Assembly: GCA_028714175.1 (NCBI GenBank)
Contig: JAQTMV010000028.1
Location: forward strand, 1-33,667
DNA length: 33,667 bases
Source: Methylococcales bacterium
Lineage (GTDB): Bacteria > Pseudomonadota > Gammaproteobacteria > Methylococcales > Methylomonadaceae
Direction of reading: 5' to 3'
Shown here one piece after another: positions 1-7,299 of this stretch. How positions within the stretch are numbered: the first letter of the stretch is position 1; each line of letters opens with the position of its first letter. Under the pieces are notes generated by a model that saw only the letters and a program-made list of their open reading frames with translations, did no database searches and was not told the origin of the DNA. The position numbers and the translations under genes are program-made.

Positions 1-83
1 CATCCCGAACTCGGAAGTGAAACCGCTTAGCGCCGATGATAGTGTGGCAGGTTGCCATGCGAAAGTAGGGAATTGCCAAGCGC
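1..83 (+). rRNA. rrf: 5S ribosomal RNA, 3' part
   Basis: The first ~83 bases match the 3' two-thirds of bacterial 5S rRNA: the conserved CATCCCGAACTCGGAAGTGAA loop region, then AGCGCCGATG, the TAGTGTGG segment and the closing GAAAGTAGGGAATTGCCAAGCG arm. The 5' end, and presumably the rest of an rRNA operon, lies outside the window upstream. A strong intrinsic terminator follows 7-8 bases later, as expected for the end of an rrn operon. The exact 3' end is uncertain by a few bases. Confidence 0.95.
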
Positions 84-90
84 TTAATCT

Positions 91-123
91 AAAAAACCCG
101 GACCCCGTGTCCGGGTTTTTTTT
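91..123 (+). terminator. Rho-independent terminator of the rRNA operon
   Basis: A perfect 13-bp stem (91-103 with 109-121) closes a 5-nt loop CCCGT. The GC-rich core is CCGGAC/GTCCGG, with an A tract before and a T tract after. Because A and T tracts flank both sides, it can act in both directions and may also stop transcription of the convergent rimI gene. Confidence 0.93.
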
Positions 124-141
124 GCCCGGCGTTTGACATTT

Positions 142-681
142 TTAGAACAACTGCAACGCCAGCATGATGGCATCTTCGCGGCCATTTTCGGCGGGGTAGT
201 AGCCTTTTCTAATGCCTATTTCGTTAAAACCTATATCTTCATAAAGCGCGATAGCAACAGTATTCGTGGGTCTGACCTCTAAAAAAACCGTTTCAGCCCG
301 CCCGCGGGCGACTTCAATCAGGTGTTCGAGCATTTTCCGGCCTATACCCTGTTTCTGCTCGGCAGGGTCTACAGAAATATTGAGTATATGCGCTTCTCCA
401 ACCGCTATTGAAAGCAGACTATAGCCCAGCACTTTATCTTGTAATGTGCATACCCAGCAACTATAACCCGCTTTAAAGCAGTCTATAAAAATGTCTTCTT
501 CCCAGGGAAATTGATAGTTTTTTCTTTCTATTTCCAGTACACAAGGTAAATCAGCATGAGACATTGTTCTGAGGCGCAGCAAATCTTTTCTATCCACGGA
601 ATCGGGAAATACTTTGGCATAGAATTCCCTATCGGCATCATAAACAACCAAGTTTTTTATTTTGTCTAACAATCCACGCAT
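142..681 (-). CDS. rimI: Ribosomal-protein-alanine N-acetyltransferase RimI (GNAT family)
   Basis: GNAT acetyltransferase; the RimI family acetylates the N-terminal alanine of ribosomal protein S18 in the cytoplasm. Family marks are the FPWEEDIF segment, LGYSLLSIAVGEAHILNISV, the acetyl-CoA loop QKQGIGRKML, LEVRPTNTVAIALYEDIGF, and RKGYYP with EDAIMLAL near the C-terminus. From the ATG at 681 the protein has 179 aa, about 30 longer than E. coli RimI, because of an N-terminal extension ahead of the GNAT fold. A TTG at 687 overlaps the udg stop, but the ATG at 681 has GAAGG six bases upstream and is preferred. It follows udg directly on the same strand, so the two are probably co-transcribed and translationally coupled. 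Confidence 0.92.
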   Translation of the reverse strand: MRGLLDKIKNLVVYDADREFYAKVFPDSVDRKDLLRLRTMSHADLPCVLEIERKNYQFPWEEDIFIDCFKAGYSCWVCTLQDKVLGYSLLSIAVGEAHILNISVDPAEQKQGIGRKMLEHLIEVARGRAETVFLEVRPTNTVAIALYEDIGFNEIGIRKGYYPAENGREDAIMLALQLF

Positions 682-683
682 GG

Positions 684-1391
684 TCAACCTTCACTATCTT
701 TAACTGTTTGCATCGCTAATTTTAAATCCAGCCAGGCTTTGCGCTTTTCTGACAAAGATCGTAGCAAATACGCCGGGTGATAGATTACAACAACCGGCGT
801 ATTATTTAAAGTGTGTACCTTGCCTCTTAGACTGGCTAAGGGTTCATCTGTTTTTAACAAGGTCTGTGCCGCAATACGTCCTATAGCCAGAATGATTTTG
901 GGTTGAATCAGCTTCTGTTGCCGCTGTAGATAATCGTTGCAGCTTTCAATTTCGTCGGCATGGGGATCACGGTTATTGGGTGGTCTGCACTTTACTATGT
1001 TGGTGATAAAGACTTCTTCCCTGGTCAGGCCCATAGCTCTTAACATTTCCGTCAACAACAGTCCGGCGTTACCGACAAAGGGTTGGCCTTGTTCGTCTTC
1101 ATGCTGACCAGGAGCTTCACCTACCAGCATCCAGCCAGCCTGTTTATTACCTGCGCCAAACACAGTTTGGGTGCGTGTTTTACATAAAGTGCATTTTGTG
1201 CACTTAGCGACTTCGGTTTGCAATGCAACCCATTTATCGGTTGTTGATTCTGTTGTTGTTTCCGGTTCAGCATCGTTAGGGACAACTTCAGATGATAGTG
1301 GTTGCCTACTGGGTACTGAAGCTCTGGGCAACCAAACATCAATGCCCATGGCCTCGAGATAATGCAACCGTCTTTTGTTATCCAAAATCAA
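684..1391 (-). CDS. Uracil-DNA glycosylase, family 4 (Fe-S type)
   Basis: Excises uracil from DNA to start base-excision repair. The C-terminal ~190 residues carry the family 4/5 hallmarks: motif A as GEAPGQHEDEQGQPFVGNAG, motif B as HPAYLL, and four cysteines placed as the 4Fe-4S ligands (KCTKC, then the cysteines of VKCRPP and ESCNDY). The N-terminal ~50 residues (RRLHYLEAMGIDVWLPR followed by a Ser/Thr/Glu-rich linker) are typical of the gammaproteobacterial version and outside the catalytic core. The start is not ATG. TTG at 1391 gives 235 aa; a second TTG at 1385, six bases after GGAG, is equally likely. The gene is followed by rimI with a few bases of overlap or spacing. Confidence 0.93.
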   Translation of the reverse strand: MILDNKRRLHYLEAMGIDVWLPRASVPSRQPLSSEVVPNDAEPETTTESTTDKWVALQTEVAKCTKCTLCKTRTQTVFGAGNKQAGWMLVGEAPGQHEDEQGQPFVGNAGLLLTEMLRAMGLTREEVFITNIVKCRPPNNRDPHADEIESCNDYLQRQQKLIQPKIILAIGRIAAQTLLKTDEPLASLRGKVHTLNNTPVVVIYHPAYLLRSLSEKRKAWLDLKLAMQTVKDSEG

Positions 1392-1424
1392 TCTCCAGGG
1401 CTACAAATGACAAGATTGTAAGGG

Positions 1425-1470
1425 CGACAAATTCGCTCATTGTCGACTAAAGTCGCACCTACGAAGCTTA
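1425..1470. repeat. REP-like intergenic palindrome between udg and leuA
   Basis: Read on the minus strand, the segment starts GTAGGTGCGACTTTAGTCG and contains the perfect small palindrome CGACTTTAGTCG, followed by GCGAATTTGTCGC. This GTAGGTGCGA... style of element is typical of dispersed intergenic repeats in gammaproteobacteria. It lies downstream of leuA and upstream of udg. No other copy of this family was seen in the window, so calling it a repeat rests on its form. Confidence 0.5.
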
Positions 1471-1501
1471 AAATGCCTGCCATATTTACCTTGTACCAAA
1501 C

Positions 1502-3046
1502 TCAAACATCCCCTTTCTGCGGATGTCTGCGCTGATCGGGGCTATGCAGCTTGTTTACTGCATTGATATAAGCTTTTGCTGAGGCAATCACTATATCGGT
1601 ATCAGCGCCCAAACCATTAACTATTCGGCCTGCTTTTTCAAGGCGCACAGTTACTTCGCCCTGGGCATCGGTACCATTGGTGATATTGTTAACAGAATAA
1701 AGTTCTAACGTAGCCTTGGTCTTCACCAGTTTTTCAATGGCTTTCAAGCTGGCATCCACCGCACCGCCGCCATTAGAACAACCTGTAACTTCCTTATTGT
1801 CAACCCGCAAGGTTACTTTTGCGTTAGGGACTTCGCCGGTTTCTGAACACACCTTTAAAGAGATGAGTTTGACATACTCATCTTCTGCCTCAAAACCGGC
1901 TTCTGAAATCAGCGCCTGTAAATCTTCATCAAAAATTTCGTGTTTTTTGTCCGCCAATTGCTTAAAACGCGAAAAAGCATCATTTAACTCTTCTTCCGAG
2001 GTGAACTCAAAACCCAATTCAGTGATTCGGCTTTTAAAGGCATTTCTGCCTGAATGCTTGCCCAGCACCATACGGTTTGCTGTCCAGCCTACGTCTTCAG
2101 CACGCATGATTTCGTAAGTCTCGCGGCTTTTTAATACGCCATCCTGATGGATGCCTGCTTCATGGGCAAAGGCATTCGCACCGACTATTGCCTTGTTGGG
2201 TTGCACAGGAAAGCCGGTGATGGAAGAAACCAATTTTGAGCAGGTCAAAATTTCGCGGGTATCTATGCGTGTTTGACAGTTGAATACATCATGACGGGTA
2301 CGAACGGCCATTACCACTTCTTCCAGTGACGCATTACCCGCACGTTCACCCAAGCCATTAATCGTACATTCAACCTGACGCGCGCCGTTCATGACCGCCG
2401 ACAAGGAATTGGCCACTGCCAGTCCCAAGTCATTATGGCAATGCACGGAAAAGATCGCTTTATCTGAATTAGGGATGCGCTTTATCAAATTTGCAATGGT
2501 CGCGCCAAATTGCGGCGGAACGCTATAGCCCACGGTATCGGGTATATTCAGTGTAGTTGCGCCGGCATTGATAACCGCTTCAAGTATCCGGCACAAAAAG
2601 TCTTCATCCGAGCGTCCGGCATCTTCAGGCGAAAACTCGACATCATCGGTAAATTGCCGGGCGCGTTTTACAGCTTTAACCGCATGGTCAATGACTTGCT
2701 CCGGCGACATATGCAATTTCATTTGCATGTGTATCGGCGACGTGGCAATAAAAGTATGAATCCGTGAGTGATTAGCGCCTTTAAGTGCTGCTCCTGCGCG
2801 GTCTATATCTTTATCCAATGCTCTGGCTAAGCCACAGACTGTGCTGTCTTTTATGACATTGGCGACTGCCTGAACAGATTCAAAGTCGCCAGGACTGGCG
2901 GCAGGAAAACCCGCCTCGATGACATCAACTTTTAACCGTTCCAGGGCCTTGGCAATTCTGACTTTCTCATCGCGTGTCATGGATGCGCCTGGGCTTTGTT
3001 CACCATCACGCAAGGTCGTATCAAATATAATTAATTTGTCTTTCAT
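1502..3046 (-). CDS. leuA: 2-isopropylmalate synthase LeuA
   Basis: First committed enzyme of leucine synthesis: condenses acetyl-CoA with 2-oxoisovalerate. The N-terminal HMGL-like TIM barrel begins [18 protein letters not shown] and includes [15 protein letters not shown] and the [13 protein letters not shown] metal/substrate motifs. HQDG of the linker domain and a C-terminal LeuA regulatory domain ([11 protein letters not shown]-like region, leucine feedback) complete the 514 aa, the usual length for the bacterial long form. An ATG at 3061 is possible, but the ATG at 3046 has GGAG five bases upstream and starts exactly where homologues do. The 5' leader holds a candidate leucine-rich leader peptide and hairpins, so attenuation by leucine is likely. 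Confidence 0.97.
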   Translation of the reverse strand: MKDKLIIFDTTLRDGEQSPGASMTRDEKVRIAKALERLKVDVIEAGFPAASPGDFESVQAVANVIKDSTVCGLARALDKDIDRAGAALKGANHSRIHTFIATSPIHMQMKLHMSPEQVIDHAVKAVKRARQFTDDVEFSPEDAGRSDEDFLCRILEAVINAGATTLNIPDTVGYSVPPQFGATIANLIKRIPNSDKAIFSVHCHNDLGLAVANSLSAVMNGARQVECTINGLGERAGNASLEEVVMAVRTRHDVFNCQTRIDTREILTCSKLVSSITGFPVQPNKAIVGANAFAHEAGIHQDGVLKSRETYEIMRAEDVGWTANRMVLGKHSGRNAFKSRITELGFEFTSEEELNDAFSRFKQLADKKHEIFDEDLQALISEAGFEAEDEYVKLISLKVCSETGEVPNAKVTLRVDNKEVTGCSNGGGAVDASLKAIEKLVKTKATLELYSVNNITNGTDAQGEVTVRLEKAGRIVNGLGADTDIVIASAKAYINAVNKLHSPDQRRHPQKGDV

Positions 3047-3051
3047 AAAAA

Positions 3052-3065
3052 CTCCATTCATGGAG
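3052..3065 (-). promoter_or_regulatory. Hairpin hiding the leuA ribosome binding site
   Basis: On the minus strand, CTCCA-TTCATGGAG-type pairing is present: arms at 3061-3065 and 3052-3056 with a 4-nt loop, followed by five T residues and then the leuA ATG. The 3' arm contains the GGAG Shine-Dalgarno sequence. It therefore resembles both a weak intrinsic terminator and a translation-blocking hairpin. Stem length is only 5 bp, so its function is inferred. Confidence 0.4.
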
Positions 3066-3140
3066 AACCATCAACTGTTGGGTTGATACAAATAAATAAG
3101 GGGGAGACTTAACTAAACTAATGAAAAAGACGTGTGCCCA

Positions 3141-3248
3141 TCAGGGCAGGAATCTTAAAGGAAGGCATAACCATGCACGCAAACTTGCCTCAGCAGACAT
3201 TGCGCCAGAAAAAGGGTCTTCGAAATGCGGGATGTATTGAATAATCAT
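3141..3248 (-). CDS. Candidate leucine-rich leader peptide of leuA
   Basis: A 35-codon open frame begins at an ATG at 3248 and ends with TGA at 3141, about 95 bases before leuA. Its last 13 codons contain five leucines with mixed codons (TTG, TTA, CTT, TTA, CTG), plus Trp and Pro, a composition expected of an attenuator peptide for a leucine gene. The stop codon sits in the loop of a small GC-rich hairpin (3135-3148) followed by a T tract (3128-3124, minus strand). Further small stems lie at 3070-3087 and 3052-3065. The frame is open back into pssA, so the start is uncertain. Known: leuA genes of gammaproteobacteria are commonly controlled by leucine attenuation. That this peptide is the sensor is inference. 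Confidence 0.5.
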   Translation of the reverse strand: MIIQYIPHFEDPFSGAMSAEASLRAWLCLPLRFLP

Positions 3249-3291
3249 GATCTCAACTATACGCGAATGATGGTACACTCTCAAGCAGATT

Positions 3292-4032
3292 TTACGATTT
3301 GCGTCCATGCAATCTGCGTTTACGTAACACCAGCGTAACAACCGGTCCTGAAATCGCATAAGCCAGAAACAATAAGAAAAGCATCGTTTGTGGCTGGGCC
3401 ATCACAAATGCAATACCCAACATAACGGCAATAGCCACAAAAAAAGGTACTCTTCCTTTTAAATCGATTTCCTTGAAACTGGTATACCTGAAATTACTCA
3501 CCATCAACAAGCCAGTGCTGGTAGTTAACACCAGTGCAACATATTTGGCTATTTCAATATCATAACCATACTCCAGACAAATCCAGATAAACCCGGCAAG
3601 AATAGCCGCAGCCGCCGGACTGGGTAAGCCCTGAAAATAGCGCTTGTCTGCAGAGGTCAGTTGCGTATTAAAGCGGGCAAGTCTTAAGGCACCGCCTGCC
3701 ATGTGAACAAAGGCGGCAAACAGACCTAATTTACCTAAGCTGGAAAATGCCCACAAATACATTACCAGGGCGGGCGCTGCACCAAACGAAACCATATCCG
3801 ACAAGCTATCGTATTGAGCACCGAATTCGCTTTGCGTATTCGTTAGTCGGGCCACGCGGCCATCCAGTCCATCCAGAATCATTGCCACAAAAATTGCTGC
3901 GGCAGCAGTCTCGAAGCGTCCACCCATCGCCGAAGTAATGGCATAGAAACCAGCAAATAAGGCTCCTGTAGTAAACAAATTAGGTAATAAATAAATGCCA
4001 CGCCGGCGTATGGAGCGTTTTTCTGGGATCAT
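3292..4032 (-). CDS. pssA: CDP-diacylglycerol--serine O-phosphatidyltransferase PssA
   Basis: Integral inner-membrane enzyme making phosphatidylserine, precursor of phosphatidylethanolamine. The CDP-alcohol phosphatidyltransferase signature is complete (DGLDGRVAR, then FG, then YDSLSD), preceded by NLFTTGALFAGFYA. About seven hydrophobic helices fill the 246 aa and the C-terminus is basic (RKRRLHGRKS). This is the membrane-embedded type-II enzyme, not the E. coli phospholipase-D-like PssA. The start is an ATG at 4032. A TATAAT at 4086-4081 (minus strand) upstream could be the -10 box of its promoter, though no good -35 box is seen. leuA lies downstream on the same strand, separated by the attenuator-like leader; pssA next to leuA is a familiar gammaproteobacterial arrangement. 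Confidence 0.94.
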   Translation of the reverse strand: MIPEKRSIRRRGIYLLPNLFTTGALFAGFYAITSAMGGRFETAAAAIFVAMILDGLDGRVARLTNTQSEFGAQYDSLSDMVSFGAAPALVMYLWAFSSLGKLGLFAAFVHMAGGALRLARFNTQLTSADKRYFQGLPSPAAAAILAGFIWICLEYGYDIEIAKYVALVLTTSTGLLMVSNFRYTSFKEIDLKGRVPFFVAIAVMLGIAFVMAQPQTMLFLLFLAYAISGPVVTLVLRKRRLHGRKS

Positions 4033-4165
4033 ACGTCAATTAATCCTTGAGTTATTAGACAGTAAAAAACCTGAAGCTAAATTATACAATGAGCCTTTAG
4101 CCGCACCTATTGTTTCATTTATGTGATGACTTTGTGAGTCAATGAATGGTAACCACCGGAAACTT

Positions 4166-4798
4166 TTAATGAACCAACAAACCGCTCTGAGCAATACCAT
4201 CGAAAATAAACTGAACGGCTAGCGACGTTAGCAAAATACCGGATATCCGCATGATGACCTGGATTCCGGTTACTCCTAGAAACCGATAAATTTGACTGGC
4301 AGTCAACAAGGCAACCAGTGTAAACAACATCATAGCCAGCAGTGCTAATAAAACGGCCGCCTGATGGCTGAAGTTGCCTTTAGCGTCAGCCATCAACAAA
4401 ATAACCGCTCCCATGGTTCCCGGTCCGGCAATCAAAGGTGTTGCCAGCGGAAATACTGAAATATCACGCTTTAATCTGGCTTCATTAATTTCCTCCGAAG
4501 TGGTTGTAATAGCACCTGATGATCTGGCAAACACCATATCAATACCTATTAACAACAAAAGTACACCACCCGCCGTCCTTAAGGCAGCCATCGAAATACC
4601 AAAACTGGCCAATAAAAAATCACCGGTTAATGCAAAGACTCCGAGTATGGCAGAGGCGATTAAAATCCCGCGAACAGCATAAGAACGCCTATCGGACATT
4701 GTTGCCGAAGATGTCAGGGCAGCAAAAACTGCTGCCACATCAAAAGGACCTATCGTTGTAAAAAAAGTAGCCAAAGCAATCCCCGCAATTTCCAGCAT
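4166..4798 (-). CDS. MarC family integral membrane protein
   Basis: Six hydrophobic helices span 210 aa. The start LEIAGIALATFFTTIGPFD and the pattern ATPLIAGPGTMGAVILL, with a second helix triplet ending in RISGILLTSLAVQFIFDGI, identify the MarC/UPF0056 (YhgN-like) family. Its biochemical role is not established; the old link to multidrug resistance in E. coli was not upheld. The open frame extends upstream to 4867, overlapping the preceding small gene, but the ATG at 4798 begins at the family's normal N-terminus and has GAAGGG about nine bases upstream. It is probably co-transcribed with the small gene ending at 4824. Confidence 0.88.
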   Translation of the reverse strand: MLEIAGIALATFFTTIGPFDVAAVFAALTSSATMSDRRSYAVRGILIASAILGVFALTGDFLLASFGISMAALRTAGGVLLLLIGIDMVFARSSGAITTTSEEINEARLKRDISVFPLATPLIAGPGTMGAVILLMADAKGNFSHQAAVLLALLAMMLFTLVALLTASQIYRFLGVTGIQVIMRISGILLTSLAVQFIFDGIAQSGLLVH

Positions 4799-4823
4799 AT
4801 GCTTTATCCCTTCAGACTTCAGA

Positions 4824-5060
4824 CTATCGTGAAGAACCAGCCTTCTTTGGCCGGGTATCCTTACCAAAATAATCCAGGCTTTCGATAAGCGCGAATTTCT
4901 TTGGTTTAATAATATTCAAGTGTGTAAGAAGGGCTTTCATATCCAATTGTTTAATTTTCGCCAACGGTACCAACAAACTGCTTTCGGAAATAGCAACCCT
5001 CTCCTCATCATGGAGGATTACGCCGGATTTTTGCGGATTATTTAATTCTTGTTTTGACAA
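4824..5060 (-). CDS. Small hypothetical protein
   Basis: A 78-residue open frame that I do not recognise. It starts with TTG at 5060, with GGCGAG upstream as a possible ribosome binding site. The product is hydrophilic with a basic C-terminus (KPKK... RPKKAGSSR) and has no signal peptide, membrane helix or cysteine. It sits in the gap between moaA and marC on their strand, 26 bases before the marC ATG, so it could be the first gene of a two-gene unit. Coding status is uncertain: the start is weak and no family is evident, but nothing else explains the gap. Confidence 0.45.
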   Translation of the reverse strand: MSKQELNNPQKSGVILHDEERVAISESSLLVPLAKIKQLDMKALLTHLNIIKPKKFALIESLDYFGKDTRPKKAGSSR

Positions 5061-5091
5061 TTCTACTCGCCTTGTATTGACATCAGTCGCT

Positions 5092-5107
5092 ATTGCCTTA
5101 AGGCAAT
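5092..5107. promoter_or_regulatory. Perfect 16-bp palindrome, possible operator
   Basis: ATTGCCTTAAGGCAAT is a perfect 16-bp palindrome without a spacer, 32 bases upstream of the TTG start of the small hypothetical gene and 75 bases downstream of moaA. Its compact two-fold symmetry fits a dimeric repressor site better than a terminator, since there is no T tract and no loop. The regulator is unknown. Confidence 0.4.
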
Positions 5108-5181
5108 CTCCATTGTACCAGGCGTATTACGTAGCTCATTCTAAAAGGAACTGCTCTTTCCAGGTTAATGGCGTGTTAACT

Positions 5182-6189
5182 TTAACCGCCGGTCATGTTC
5201 ATATACCGTAATATTACCGCTTGCTCGTGGATATTAAACTCGTGTTTTTCCGGCTTTATCAGCATCGCATCGACAATGGCTTGCTTGAGAATAGCCATAT
5301 TGCCAGGGTTAGCCCTAAGTACCCTCTTTAGATCGACAGAATGCTCATTGCCCAGACATAACAATAACCGCCCTTCAACGGTCAAGCGCACTCGGTTACA
5401 GGTGCCGCAAAAATTTTCACTGTGCGGAGAAATAAAACCAACACGAGTTTCAGTGCCAACAACGTTAAAATAATTTGAAGGACCGCCGGTTTTTTCTGGA
5501 GTTGCAACCAGGGAAAAATTCCGCGCTAAATCGCTTTTGATCATAGCGCTGGAATAATAGGCTTCTGACCGGTCATGCCGGCTAACTATGCCTAGCGGCA
5601 TTTCCTCGATAAAACTGATATCAATGCGATGGTCGACTGCAAACTGTACCAGGTCATTGACTTCTTTATGATTCCTGTCTTTAAGGATAACGGCATTGAT
5701 TTTTATCCGCTCAAAGCCGACTGATATAGCTGTATGTATCCCTCTAAGCACCTGTCGTAAATCGCCAGTCCGGGTGATTGCTTTAAAGTTATCAGCATCC
5801 AGTGTATCCAGGCTGATATTGATGCGTTTAACGCCTGCCGCTTTTAAGGAGGCCGCCATGGTTTCGAGCTGGGAGCCATTCGTGGTTATCACAAGCTCAT
5901 TCAAGCTTTCAATTCGGCCAATATTTTCCAGCAGGCTTAACGCGCCTTTTCTGACCAATGGCTCGCCGCCTGTTACCCTGATTTTTTTTACGCCCAGCTC
6001 AGCAAATGCTTTTGCCAGTGTATAAATTTCTTCCAGCGTTAATATTTGCGCACGCGGCAAGAATGCCATTTCTTCCGCCATGCAATACACGCAACGAAAA
6101 TCACAACGATCAGTGATGGAAATTCTCAAATAATCGACGGTTCTGCCGAAACGATCGATTAATTGACCAGGATTGGATTGATCAGTCAT
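5182..6189 (-). CDS. moaA: GTP 3',8-cyclase MoaA (molybdenum cofactor synthesis)
   Basis: Radical SAM enzyme that, with MoaC, turns GTP into cyclic pyranopterin monophosphate. The N-terminal cluster motif is CDFRCVYC, followed by VRKGALSL and the TGGEPLVRKG glycine-rich SAM segment. The C-terminal second 4Fe-4S site is FCGTCNRVRLTVEGRLLLCL, and the chain ends in the Gly-Gly tail (MNMTGG) known to be essential. From the ATG at 6189 the protein has 335 aa, the family size; the frame is open to a TTG at 6243, which would add an unlikely leader. The promoter is probably in the ~140-base divergent space shared with coaD. No other moa gene is in the window. Confidence 0.96.
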   Translation of the reverse strand: MTDQSNPGQLIDRFGRTVDYLRISITDRCDFRCVYCMAEEMAFLPRAQILTLEEIYTLAKAFAELGVKKIRVTGGEPLVRKGALSLLENIGRIESLNELVITTNGSQLETMAASLKAAGVKRINISLDTLDADNFKAITRTGDLRQVLRGIHTAISVGFERIKINAVILKDRNHKEVNDLVQFAVDHRIDISFIEEMPLGIVSRHDRSEAYYSSAMIKSDLARNFSLVATPEKTGGPSNYFNVVGTETRVGFISPHSENFCGTCNRVRLTVEGRLLLCLGNEHSVDLKRVLRANPGNMAILKQAIVDAMLIKPEKHEFNIHEQAVILRYMNMTGG

Positions 6190-6319
6190 AACATAAATAA
6201 AAGAATCTGAGGCTTTAATATTAACATAATATGGCAAAAGCAAATGAAGTTACGTTCCGTTTAACTAATAATGAGTATGTGAAAGCAGTGGCCTTGATAT
6301 AAAATTACATCCTTTTTGA

Positions 6320-7065
<746 letters not shown>

Positions 7066-7252
7066 ACAACACCAGTTTTAACTGCTGCTGCTCCAGGATA
7101 TTGCGCAGAGTTTCCGCGCTCAAACTATAGGGAAATGGCATCTCTACGGTCTTAAAACCCTGCTGTTTAGCGGCTTCAAAGCGATCGATAAGCCCTGCTT
7201 CGGTAAACAATAAGCTTAACTTGGCTGCTAATTGCCGGGTAATTTCAGGGAG
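7066..7252 (-). pseudogene. Remnant of hydroxypyruvate isomerase gene (hyi-like), N-terminal part only
   Basis: On the minus strand the gap between fdx and glnD translates without stops into a piece that resembles the first ~60 residues of the hydroxypyruvate isomerase family: LPEITRQLAAKLSLLFTE, then LIDRFEAAKQQGFKTVEMPFPY and LKLVLF. In intact members this is the RFAANLSLLFTE...GFxxVExxFPY start, with KLVLFN next. Here the start codon position reads CTC, and similarity stops exactly where the convergent ferredoxin gene ends. The remaining ~200 residues are absent. It is therefore a truncated relic. Recognition is from memory of the family, not an alignment. Confidence 0.6.
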
Positions 7253-7299
7253 AATTCTGGATAAGTCAGGACCGATGCCAATGAAGCCGTGCGGGTTTA

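Noticed and set aside
6190-6243. Longer MoaA starting at TTG 6243
   Set aside because: The extra 18 residues are not found in the family, whereas the ATG at 6189 gives the usual N-terminus and length.
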